From: Desulfobacterales bacterium
GTDB taxonomy: Bacteria; Desulfobacterota; Dissulfuribacteria; Dissulfuribacterales; JAMONC01
Direction: 5' to 3'
NCBI GenBank assembly: GCA_027066725.1
Contig: JAMONC010000191.1
Span: 1 to 10,196 of the forward strand
Length of the DNA: 10,196 nucleotides
Shown here one piece after another: positions 1-6,274 of this stretch. Both the position numbers and the translations under genes were made by a program. Below the pieces are notes generated by a model. The model was not told the origin of the DNA and did no database searches. It saw only the letters and a list, made by a program, of their open reading frames with translations. Every line of letters starts with the position of its first letter. Positions within the stretch are counted from its first letter, which is position 1.

Positions 1-327
1 ATCGTATGCTCCTTCTTTAACAGCTTGTATAGCTGTTTCTAAAGAAGCATAACCTGTTATAATAATGATTAATATTTGAGGATATAGGCGTTTAGCTATA
101 TGTAGAACTTTCATCCCATCTATTTTAGGCATCATAAGATCTGTAATTAACAGATCAAAAGGCTTTTTTTTAAGTATTTCTATGGCTTGCTGTCCATCAT
201 GTACAATAGAGATGTTTCTGTCATCTTGGGATAGAAGTTCTACTAATAAGTCTGCAATTTCTTGTTCATCTTCAGCAATTAATATGTTTAATTTATCTCT
301 ATTCTTTAGATAGTAATCATCAATCAT
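1..327 (-). CDS. Response regulator receiver domain (partial, C-terminus beyond window)
   Basis: Only the N-terminal 109 codons are present; the gene continues past the left edge. Reading the minus strand from the ATG at 327, the protein has the full hallmark set of a CheY-like receiver: the acidic pocket at E19-D20, the phospho-acceptor D63 in ITDLMMPK, the switch threonine T91 after a run of isoleucines (IIIITGYA), and the conserved lysine K104 in AVKEGAYD. An AGAGG ribosome-binding site (338-334) sits 6 nt before the start and supports it. The receiver is nearly complete, but the output domain is not visible, so it could be a stand-alone receiver, an NtrC-type sigma-54 activator or a DNA-binding regulator. 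The spacing of the GYAS and AVKEGAYD motifs is common in NtrC-type proteins, which is only a hint. It is divergent from the DUF6178 gene across a shared 238-nt region. No histidine kinase is visible. Confidence 0.93.
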   Translation of the reverse strand, partial: MIDDYYLKNRDKLNILIAEDEQEIADLLVELLSQDDRNISIVHDGQQAIEILKKKPFDLLITDLMMPKIDGMKVLHIAKRLYPQILIIIITGYASLETAIQAVKEGAYD

Positions 328-565
328 TTTTAACCTCTAAATTGATTATTATCCCCCCTTGTAAATCTTTAAAAGAGTACTTAATGTTAATCTTTACCTA
401 TTATGTTTTAATATTAACCTAAACCTATATCGGGTCATCTACTATGAAACTTGATTTAGTAACATAATTAATCGTAACGCTTACTGAATATAATTATAAC
501 TTATTGATTTGTTTATTAAGTTGATCTTTTTAACTAAATATAAGACTTAATATTAGGAGTTTATT
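328..565. promoter_or_regulatory. Divergent intergenic region between response regulator and DUF6178 gene
   Basis: This 238-nt AT-rich stretch has no credible ORF and must hold the start signals for both flanking genes. For the plus strand I see a perfect -10-like TATAAT at 489-494, with no good -35 at 16-18 nt, and a clear AGGAG ribosome-binding site at 555-559, 6 nt before the ATG at 566. An imperfect operator-like inverted repeat, AACTTA (498-503) and TAAGTT (517-522) with a 13-nt spacer, lies just downstream of that hexamer. For the minus strand, a G6 run (complement of 352-357) lies in the leader of the response regulator. No sigma-54 type TGGCAC/TTGC element was found. Promoter positions are tentative in such AT-rich DNA. 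Confidence 0.35.
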
Positions 566-2332
566 ATGAGAGATTTAGAACTCTGGCAACAGCTATCACA
601 AAATCCTGAGGCATTATTAAAAAAACCAGCACAAGAAGCTGAGGAAATATTTAATAAATTGAACCTGGAACAACAAGCAAGCCTAATACTGCTTTGTCCT
701 TGGGAGAAAAGGCAAGAACTTATTCTACTTTCTAAAAAAGCTGAAGAGTTAGTGCAAGCAATGCCTACACAAGAATTATTTTGGACGATTAAGGCTATAG
801 GCATTCAGGATTGCCTTGAGCTCTTACGTATGGCAAGTGCTGAACAACTCCAGTTTATGTTCGATTTAGACTGGTGGTATAAAGATAAGATAGTACCAGA
901 AAAAATAGTTGCTTGGTTACTTTTGTTATTTGAGGCAAGTGAAAGTGTTGTGGCTAGATGGCTTGAGTGGATAGTAAAAAAAGATGAATCTCTTTTACCT
1001 ACAATAATGCGTCCTTTTTTATCTATATACAAGCGTCCAGATGAAATGGATATCCAAGAGGCAAAAGATGTGCTTCCTGGTTTTACGTTAGATGATACAT
1101 ATTTTATTGAGTTTAAGAATAAAAAACTACAGCCATTATGGGCAAGAATTATTGAGATATTAATAGATTTTTTCCCCCCAGCTTACAGAGATTTAATGGA
1201 GTCGATGGTTTTTGATATACCTACAGAGACCTTTGAGTTTGCATATAGATGGAGAAATAATAGACTAGCAGATTGGGGTATACCTGAATATTTTGAGGCA
1301 ATAGATATATATGCTCCTATTGATAAAAATAATCTGAGACGTATAGAGCTTCCTGATGTAGATATAACCCAAGAACTTACAATGCCTGCTTTTGTGCCAA
1401 CTCTTTATATAGATGATCTACCTTATTTAAGAAATGCTCTTGATTCTTTGGTAGGTAAACCTGTGATGGGTAGGATTATAAAAGAGTGGGTTTGGGTTGC
1501 AAATAAGCTTTTAATGGCTGATCTTGTTGATTTAGATGATCCTTTACAACTTAGACAAGTTATTTTTAGGGCTGCAGGCCTTATAAACATAGCTCTTGAA
1601 CAATTACATAAAGATTTTGGGGAAAGTCCTGAACAGCTTTTAACTCAAATACCAATTGAGGATTTAATTAGGCTAGCTAATAGTTCTATAAGGGCATTAA
1701 AATCTAAAGCATTGGCTTTAGTTAATTCTGATTTAGTACATTCAGAAGGTTGGTATTTAGAAGAAGATGTCCAAAATAGATTTCTAGGACTTTTAACAAG
1801 GCAAATACTTTATTGGGATCCTTTAATTCAAGAATACAGAGGCTTTCGTTCTGTTGATGAGATATTGGAAATAGATAATTTACTTAAAGAGTTAGAGGAA
1901 TGGTCTAAGGTAGTAAAATATTTGATTGAACCTCATTGGTCTAATTGGCATAAAGGTGTTTTTACTCATACTAATATTGGGACTTCTCGTGAGCTTACAT
2001 GGACTATGGCACTTGCTACTGTATTAGCTCAGTTATGTATTAATAACATAAAAGAATTAAAACCTCTTAGCTTAAAAGAGCTTAAGGAATTAAAAAAGCT
2101 ATTATTTGTTGGTGATGGTAGTTTAAGCAAGGATGTAGTAAATAAATTAGTAGATTCTTTGTATAATAAAGAGCTAGAGCTTGATAAGAATAGATTTTAT
2201 GAGATAATATACTCTACATTAAAGCCATTAGAAGAAATCTTTTCATCATTAAATGATAATGAAATAGACCCTCGTTTTATTGAATATATATGGACTATTG
2301 TGGATGATGATCTTTATTTTAAGGATACTTAA
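566..2332 (+). CDS. DUF6178 family protein, function unknown
   Basis: A 588-residue soluble protein with no signal peptide or membrane segment. From memory of the family I assign it to DUF6178, found mainly in Desulfobacterota-type bacteria; no biochemical role is known to me. The N-terminal part (about residues 10-140) is strongly helical with repeated LL/EL patterns, such as LVQAMPTQELFWTIKAIG and SAEQLQFMFDLDWW, reminiscent of the helical repeats in MgtE N-domains or FliG; this likeness is inference. The middle (about 175-260) holds FTLDDTYFIEF and a conserved-looking YRWRNNRLADWGIPEYFEA stretch. The C-terminus is acidic. Tryptophan is frequent. An AGGAG site 6 nt upstream fixes the start. 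It heads a run of four close genes and is divergent from a response regulator, so a regulatory or stress link is possible but unproven. It lies too far from any flagellar or magnesium-transport gene in this window to support those roles. Confidence 0.78.
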   Translation: MRDLELWQQLSQNPEALLKKPAQEAEEIFNKLNLEQQASLILLCPWEKRQELILLSKKAEELVQAMPTQELFWTIKAIGIQDCLELLRMASAEQLQFMFDLDWWYKDKIVPEKIVAWLLLLFEASESVVARWLEWIVKKDESLLPTIMRPFLSIYKRPDEMDIQEAKDVLPGFTLDDTYFIEFKNKKLQPLWARIIEILIDFFPPAYRDLMESMVFDIPTETFEFAYRWRNNRLADWGIPEYFEAIDIYAPIDKNNLRRIELPDVDITQELTMPAFVPTLYIDDLPYLRNALDSLVGKPVMGRIIKEWVWVANKLLMADLVDLDDPLQLRQVIFRAAGLINIALEQLHKDFGESPEQLLTQIPIEDLIRLANSSIRALKSKALALVNSDLVHSEGWYLEEDVQNRFLGLLTRQILYWDPLIQEYRGFRSVDEILEIDNLLKELEEWSKVVKYLIEPHWSNWHKGVFTHTNIGTSRELTWTMALATVLAQLCINNIKELKPLSLKELKELKKLLFVGDGSLSKDVVNKLVDSLYNKELELDKNRFYEIIYSTLKPLEEIFSSLNDNEIDPRFIEYIWTIVDDDLYFKDT

Positions 2333-2368
2333 AAATAAAAAGATAAGAAATTAAGATAAGGAATAAAA

Positions 2369-3097
2369 ATGGAGTATAGATTAGGCAAATTATATGCTAT
2401 AGGAGTAGGCCCAGGAGATCCTGAATTATTAACTATTAAGGCTATAAAAATATTAAAAAATGTATCAAATATCTTTAGCGTTACCTCTAGTTCTGAGTCA
2501 AAAAGTACAGCTTTTGATATCGTTTCCTCTTATATAAATAGTAACTGTAGATGCACACAGCTTTACTTTCCTATGACAAAAGATGAAACGCTTTTAAAAA
2601 AGGCATGGAATAAAAATGCACTTGAAGTATATAAAGCTTTAAGAATAGGGAGAGATGCTGCTTTTATTACCTTAGGTGACCCAAGTATTTATTCTACTTA
2701 TTCATACTTATGGCAGTATCTATATACAATAGATAAACATATAGAAGTAGAGGTAATTCCTGGTATCACTTCATTTCAAGCAGCTTCAGCACGTTTAAAT
2801 ATACCCTTAGTTACAGGGGATGAGTCTTTGACAATATTAACCGGAGTCAATGGGAGTAAAAGATTGGAAGAGATTTTTCCTATATCTGATAATATTGTCA
2901 TTATGAAGGTTTATAAGCATTGGAAAGAAATATTTGATTTTTTAAGTAAACAAAATAATATAAAAATTGCTTCTCTGATAAGTAGATGCGGACTTAAGGG
3001 AGAGAAGATTTGGGAGGATATAAGAAATATCAATTTAGAACAACCCCCCTCTTATTTTACCCTTTCTATAGTAAAGAAGACATTAGATGAGAAATAG
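2369..3097 (+). CDS. cobI: Precorrin-2 / cobalt-factor II C20-methyltransferase
   Basis: Transfers a methyl group from S-adenosylmethionine to C20 of the corrin precursor in cobalamin (vitamin B12) synthesis; cytoplasmic. The 242-residue length suits the family. Tetrapyrrole methylase hallmarks are in order: the N-terminal glycine-rich YAIGVGPGDPELLTIKA (about residues 9-25), the central LGDPSIYSTYSYL (about 102-114), and IPGITSFQAASARLNIPL (about 130-147). The combination GDPSIYSTYSYL plus PGITSFQAASARL is typical of the C20 enzyme rather than CobM, CobJ or CobF. In an anaerobe the substrate would be cobalt-factor II, for which the name cbiL is used; sequence alone does not separate the two. 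An AAGGA site (2358-2362) 6 nt upstream supports the start. No other cobalamin gene is visible, so it is detached from the rest of the pathway here. It sits 36 nt after the DUF6178 gene and its end overlaps or abuts the nuclease gene. Confidence 0.9.
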   Translation: MEYRLGKLYAIGVGPGDPELLTIKAIKILKNVSNIFSVTSSSESKSTAFDIVSSYINSNCRCTQLYFPMTKDETLLKKAWNKNALEVYKALRIGRDAAFITLGDPSIYSTYSYLWQYLYTIDKHIEVEVIPGITSFQAASARLNIPLVTGDESLTILTGVNGSKRLEEIFPISDNIVIMKVYKHWKEIFDFLSKQNNIKIASLISRCGLKGEKIWEDIRNINLEQPPSYFTLSIVKKTLDEK

Positions 3098-3764
3098 GTA
3101 TATGACTAGATTTATAAAAATTAACAGAATATTTTTAACTTTTTTGGTATTTATCATTTTTTTCTTTCAAGGTGGGTGTAGGCTTACTCCTAAAAAAGCA
3201 AGTGCTAAAAGGTTTAAAGCTTATGTAAGTTATGTAATAGACGGTGATACAATCGTATTAAGAAATGGGGAAAAAGTTAGATATTTAGGTATAAATGCTC
3301 CAGAAATAGCACATGATGGTCATCCTGCTCAGCCTTTTGGTATAAAAGCTAAAAAATTTAATAGGTTTCTTGTTTTTCATAAGCTAGTTGTTGTGGATAC
3401 AAAAGGATTTGGAAGAGATCAGTATGGTAGGTTACTTGGTTTGATTTTTTTAAGGGATGGAAGATGTGTAAATTTGATTTTAATAAAAAGGGGTTTAGCC
3501 TATTGTGATCTTACAAATGATATGCCTTTTAAAAGGAGTTTCATCAGAGCCCAACGCCTTGCCATGAAAAAAAGAGTAGGGATTTGGTCTTTACCTATAA
3601 AGGATACAGAGCCTTACTATATAGGTAATAGACGTTCTATGAGATTTCATCGTCCTTGCTGTCCTTTAGGTAGACAAACCTCAAAAAAGAATCGTATAAT
3701 TTTTAGAAATAAATGGGATGCTTATTGGTATGGATATTTTCCTTGTAAGAAATGTAATCCATAA
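3087..3764 (+). CDS. Thermonuclease-family (SNase-like) protein with Ada-type zinc-binding C-terminus, exported
   Basis: Probable secreted or membrane-tethered calcium-dependent nuclease. Residues 14-30 form a hydrophobic export segment after a basic N-terminus; C31 follows Gln-Gly-Gly, so a lipoprotein is possible but the lipobox is poor (Q, not L, at -3). The SNase fold covers about 43-168. By motif alignment to staphylococcal nuclease, D54 (in VIDGDT) matches D21, R65 matches R35, E73 (in GINAPE) matches E43 and R115 (in DQYGR) matches R87, so the catalytic set is intact; the D40 position is Asn (N70). The tail (about 178-225) resembles Ada metal-binding modules: FHRPCC at 187-192, then YFPCKKCNP with C220 and C223, giving likely zinc ligands. 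Two starts are possible: ATG 3087, overlapping cobI by 11 nt with a purine-rich AAAGAAGA upstream, or ATG 3102 with only AGG 3 nt away. I keep the longer one, with low certainty. The HDAC-family gene follows after 17 nt. Confidence 0.88.
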   Translation: MRNRYMTRFIKINRIFLTFLVFIIFFFQGGCRLTPKKASAKRFKAYVSYVIDGDTIVLRNGEKVRYLGINAPEIAHDGHPAQPFGIKAKKFNRFLVFHKLVVVDTKGFGRDQYGRLLGLIFLRDGRCVNLILIKRGLAYCDLTNDMPFKRSFIRAQRLAMKKRVGIWSLPIKDTEPYYIGNRRSMRFHRPCCPLGRQTSKKNRIIFRNKWDAYWYGYFPCKKCNP

Positions 3765-3781
3765 TAAAAAGGGAATAAATT

Positions 3782-4843
3782 ATGGAAAATTGTAGTCCTA
3801 AAAATATAGTGGTTATTTCTGATCCATTGTTTTTAAAGCATAATCCTGGGCCAACGCACATTGAGTCTCCTAGACGATTAGAAGTAATATATGAGAGAAT
3901 AGAAAAACCAGATATAAAAGACCTATATGTAAATATTGCTCCAAGACCTGCTAATATTGAAGAACTTTTATGGAATCACAGTCAAGACTATATAGAGACA
4001 ATAGCCCAAAGTAAAGGAAAGGATATTGTACAATTTGATCCAGATACTTATGCAGGAGCATATTCTTGGGATGCAGCAATAAATGCAGTAGGAGCGTGTT
4101 TTAACTGTTTAGATAAACTTATTACTAACCAATTTCGTGCAGGATTTGCATTAGTAAGGCCTCCTGGACATCATGCTGAATATTCTAAGGCAAGGGGTTT
4201 TTGTCTTTTTAATAATATTGCCTTAGCAGCTCATTACGCGATTAATAAGTTAGGTGCTCAAAGAATTCTCATTGTAGATTTTGATCTTCATCATGGTAAT
4301 GGCACTCAATGGAGTTTTTACAATAGCTCTAATGTGCTTTATTTCTCTACTCATCAATTTCCATATTATCCAGGAACAGGAAGTCTTGACGAGATAGGTG
4401 AGGGGGAAGGGGAAGGATTCACAGTAAATATTCCTCTTTTTAGAGGTGTAAGAGATGAAGATATGGCAAATATTTATGAGCAAATTCTTATGCCAATAGC
4501 TTATTCTTACAACCCAGATTTTATATTGGTTTCAGCTGGGTTTGACATTTATGTTGATGATCCTTTAGGAGGATTTCAGATATCTCTTAATGGTTTTTCT
4601 ATTATTGCTAATTACTTATTTGATATCTCCAAGCATACGTGTCCAGGTAGATTATTTTTTGTTTTAGAAGGAGGCTATAATTTATATGGATTAAGTGAAG
4701 GAGTAGCTACAATTATAAAAGAGATCGGATTGGGACAAAGAGACAAGATATTTGATGCTGAACTTTCTTTATCTCCTTCTGTATCTATTCTTGATACAAT
4801 CTCTGAAGTAAAAAAAATATATAGTAATTACTGGAAGTTTTAG
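3782..4843 (+). CDS. Histone deacetylase / AcuC / acetylpolyamine amidohydrolase family protein
   Basis: Zinc-dependent amidohydrolase that removes acetyl (or related acyl) groups from lysine or polyamine nitrogen; cytoplasmic, no signal peptide. The 353-residue protein is one full arginase-fold deacetylase domain. Visible active-site elements: the GHH pair H130-H131 in RPPGHHAE, GFCLFNN (139-145), zinc ligands D168 and H170 in DFDLHHGNGT, third ligand D255 in SAGFD, and catalytic Y299 in LEGGY. All are intact, so it should be active. The substrate cannot be read from sequence: bacterial relatives include AcuC, which deacetylates acetyl-CoA synthetase, and acetylpolyamine amidohydrolases. An AAGGGA site 7 nt before the ATG supports the start. 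It ends the four-gene run beginning at 566. A longer than usual GEGEGEG run (206-212) is encoded by a purine tract. An acyl-CoA ligase gene lies about 1.4 kb downstream, a possible functional partner. Confidence 0.92.
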   Translation: MENCSPKNIVVISDPLFLKHNPGPTHIESPRRLEVIYERIEKPDIKDLYVNIAPRPANIEELLWNHSQDYIETIAQSKGKDIVQFDPDTYAGAYSWDAAINAVGACFNCLDKLITNQFRAGFALVRPPGHHAEYSKARGFCLFNNIALAAHYAINKLGAQRILIVDFDLHHGNGTQWSFYNSSNVLYFSTHQFPYYPGTGSLDEIGEGEGEGFTVNIPLFRGVRDEDMANIYEQILMPIAYSYNPDFILVSAGFDIYVDDPLGGFQISLNGFSIIANYLFDISKHTCPGRLFFVLEGGYNLYGLSEGVATIIKEIGLGQRDKIFDAELSLSPSVSILDTISEVKKIYSNYWKF

Positions 4844-4884
4844 ATGCTAGATTTCTAGTATAAATAGTCTTTATTTTTTAAGAC
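4844..4884 (+). terminator. Weak candidate transcription terminator after the HDAC-family gene
   Basis: Directly after the stop codon, 4844-4850 and 4855-4861 can form a 7-bp stem (with one G-U pair) around an ATTT loop. A T-rich stretch with T6 at 4874-4879 follows about 12 nt later and is itself the loop of a second small hairpin, GTCTT (4867-4871) with AAGAC (4880-4884). The stems are short and AT-rich and the T-run is not adjacent to the first one, so this is not a textbook intrinsic terminator. The position, between two plus-strand transcription units, is what makes it plausible. Confidence 0.3.
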
Positions 4885-4957
4885 ATCCTATCCCATAGTC
4901 TTATCCCAAAATTAATGTTTTTCTACTGCGTTCGATTCTTAAAATATAAATAGATTC

Positions 4958-4984
4958 TTGACTAAACTAAAATATCTTGATAAT
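4958..4984 (+). promoter_or_regulatory. Candidate sigma-70-like promoter for fadL-type gene
   Basis: TTGACT (4958-4963, five of six matches to the -35 consensus) is followed after 15 nt by GATAAT (4979-4984, five of six matches to the -10). The spacer is 2 nt shorter than optimal. Initiation near 4991 would give a leader of about 60 nt, ending in an AGGAGG ribosome-binding site at 5035-5040, 10 nt before the ATG at 5051. It is the best promoter-like pair in this 207-nt gap and separates the FadL/ligase pair from the upstream four-gene run. Confidence 0.45.
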
Positions 4985-5050
4985 TCGTTTAAATCTTAAT
5001 CTTTAGCAAATTATTAATAACTTAAATTCTTATTAGGAGGGTATATTATA

Positions 5051-6274
5051 ATGAAGCGCCTTTATGTAAGCTATTTTGTAGCATTGTGTTTATGTTTTAT
5101 TTTAATTTTTTCTTCTTCTAAAGGTTTTAGTGCAGGATTTCAGCTTTTTAATGAGCTTTCTGCAAGAGGGATGGGAAATGGTGCCACTATGAGTGCTCGT
5201 ACAGATACTGCTGAAAGTGCATGGTTTAATCCTGCAGCTATTGCTCTTATGAACCACAAAGAGGCTGTAGGCGGTATGGCAGTTGTTATGCCATCTTTAT
5301 CTTTACAAATGGGTGACTATGAATATCACATGAAAAAAATGGGTTACATGCTCCCTTATGCATATATTGCTTATCCACTTCCAAAGGGGTTTGGAATAGG
5401 TGTATCAGCAAATGTTCCTTACGGACTTACTACAGAGTGGGATCCTGATTGGCCTGGCCGTTACTATGCTATAAAGACTCATCTTCAGTGTGTATTTGTA
5501 ACACCTTCTTTATCTTATTCTCCTTATAAATGGGTTTCATTTGGTGCAGGGGTACAACTTGTTCGTGCAGATGCTGAAATGACAAGAGCAGTAACACCAT
5601 CAATTCCTACCCTCCGTACTAGATTAACAGGTAGTGATGAGGCATGGGGTTATGTAGTTTCATGTATTTTAAAACCTAAATCCAATATTTCTTTCGGCCT
5701 TGTTTATAGATCTGGGATAAAGATAGTATTAAACGGTATTACTAAATATAATGAATCAATCCCTGGTTTTTATCGTTCAGATGCAAGTGTAAAACTAAGA
5801 CTTCCTCCTACTGTCTCAATTGGTTTAAACATTGTACCTAAGAAGTTTTGGCGGGTAGGATTAGAATATTTATGGACAGGTTGGTCTTGTTACAAGGCAC
5901 TTACATTTAAGTATGATAGATATCCTGGTACAGGAGTCCCGGGGACTTATGATGCAACGAGAAAGTGGCATGATACTTATGCCCTTCGTATATCTTTATC
6001 TCACAATATATCTAATGCAATGGTCGTAAGAACAGCTTATGTATACGATAAGAGTCCTATAAATGATAAATATAGAGACCCTAGTCTTCCTACAAATGAT
6101 AGACATCTTTTCTGTGTTGGACTCGGTTATGTACATGGACGGTTAAGTATAGATGGGGCATATACATTTTTAAGAATGGAACATTCTCATCCATCTCCTG
6201 CAACTCCTTTACTATATGGTACATACAAAGGATATGCTAATATAATAGATGTAGATTTGCGCTGGAGGTTTTAG
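5051..6274 (+). CDS. FadL/OmpP1/TodX-family outer-membrane transport protein
   Basis: A 407-residue outer-membrane beta-barrel of the family that carries long-chain fatty acids or aromatic hydrocarbons across the outer membrane. A Sec signal peptide covers about residues 1-28 (KR start, hydrophobic core, cleavage near FSA/GFQ). The mature N-terminus, GFQLFNELSARGMGNG, matches the plug region of FadL proteins, and NPA at 60-62 in AWFNPAAIA is the family motif. Other family-like stretches are PYGLTTEWDPDWPGRYYA (123-140), LPPTVSIGLNI (251-261) and GLGYVHGRLSIDGAY (357-371). The C-terminus WRF ends in phenylalanine, as expected for barrel insertion by BamA. A strong AGGAGG lies 10 nt upstream. 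Its stop codon shares one base with the GTG start of the acyl-CoA ligase, implying translational coupling. The actual ligand is unknown: fatty acid is likeliest, with other hydrophobic compounds possible. Confidence 0.92.
   Translation: MKRLYVSYFVALCLCFILIFSSSKGFSAGFQLFNELSARGMGNGATMSARTDTAESAWFNPAAIALMNHKEAVGGMAVVMPSLSLQMGDYEYHMKKMGYMLPYAYIAYPLPKGFGIGVSANVPYGLTTEWDPDWPGRYYAIKTHLQCVFVTPSLSYSPYKWVSFGAGVQLVRADAEMTRAVTPSIPTLRTRLTGSDEAWGYVVSCILKPKSNISFGLVYRSGIKIVLNGITKYNESIPGFYRSDASVKLRLPPTVSIGLNIVPKKFWRVGLEYLWTGWSCYKALTFKYDRYPGTGVPGTYDATRKWHDTYALRISLSHNISNAMVVRTAYVYDKSPINDKYRDPSLPTNDRHLFCVGLGYVHGRLSIDGAYTFLRMEHSHPSPATPLLYGTYKGYANIIDVDLRWRF

Noticed and set aside
328..565. Checked for tRNA, small RNA or riboswitch in the divergent intergenic region
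   Set aside because: No cloverleaf arms, T-loop sequence or extended GC-containing stems; composition is uniformly AT-rich.
553..1032. Minus-strand ORFs of 75-83 codons over the start of the DUF6178 gene
   Set aside because: They lie antisense to a well-supported long gene, show cysteine/serine-rich low-information translations with no recognisable motif, and lack convincing ribosome-binding sites.
3087..3764. Possibility that the nuclease is part of a defence or mobile element
   Set aside because: No integrase, transposase, toxin-antitoxin or phage gene nearby, and base use resembles the flanking genes; SNase-like exported proteins are common housekeeping or scavenging enzymes.
4250..4483. 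Minus-strand 77-codon ORF inside the deacetylase gene
   Set aside because: It overlaps the catalytic core of the deacetylase in antisense and shows no recognisable domain.
4864..4902. Direct repeat ATAGTCTT at 4864-4871 and 4895-4902, checked as a possible CRISPR or iteron array
   Set aside because: Only two 8-bp copies, irregular context, and no further units.
5935..5947. Short palindrome AGTCC-CGG-GGACT in the FadL-type gene
   Set aside because: A 5-bp stem inside a PGVPGTY-coding stretch; too short to argue for function.
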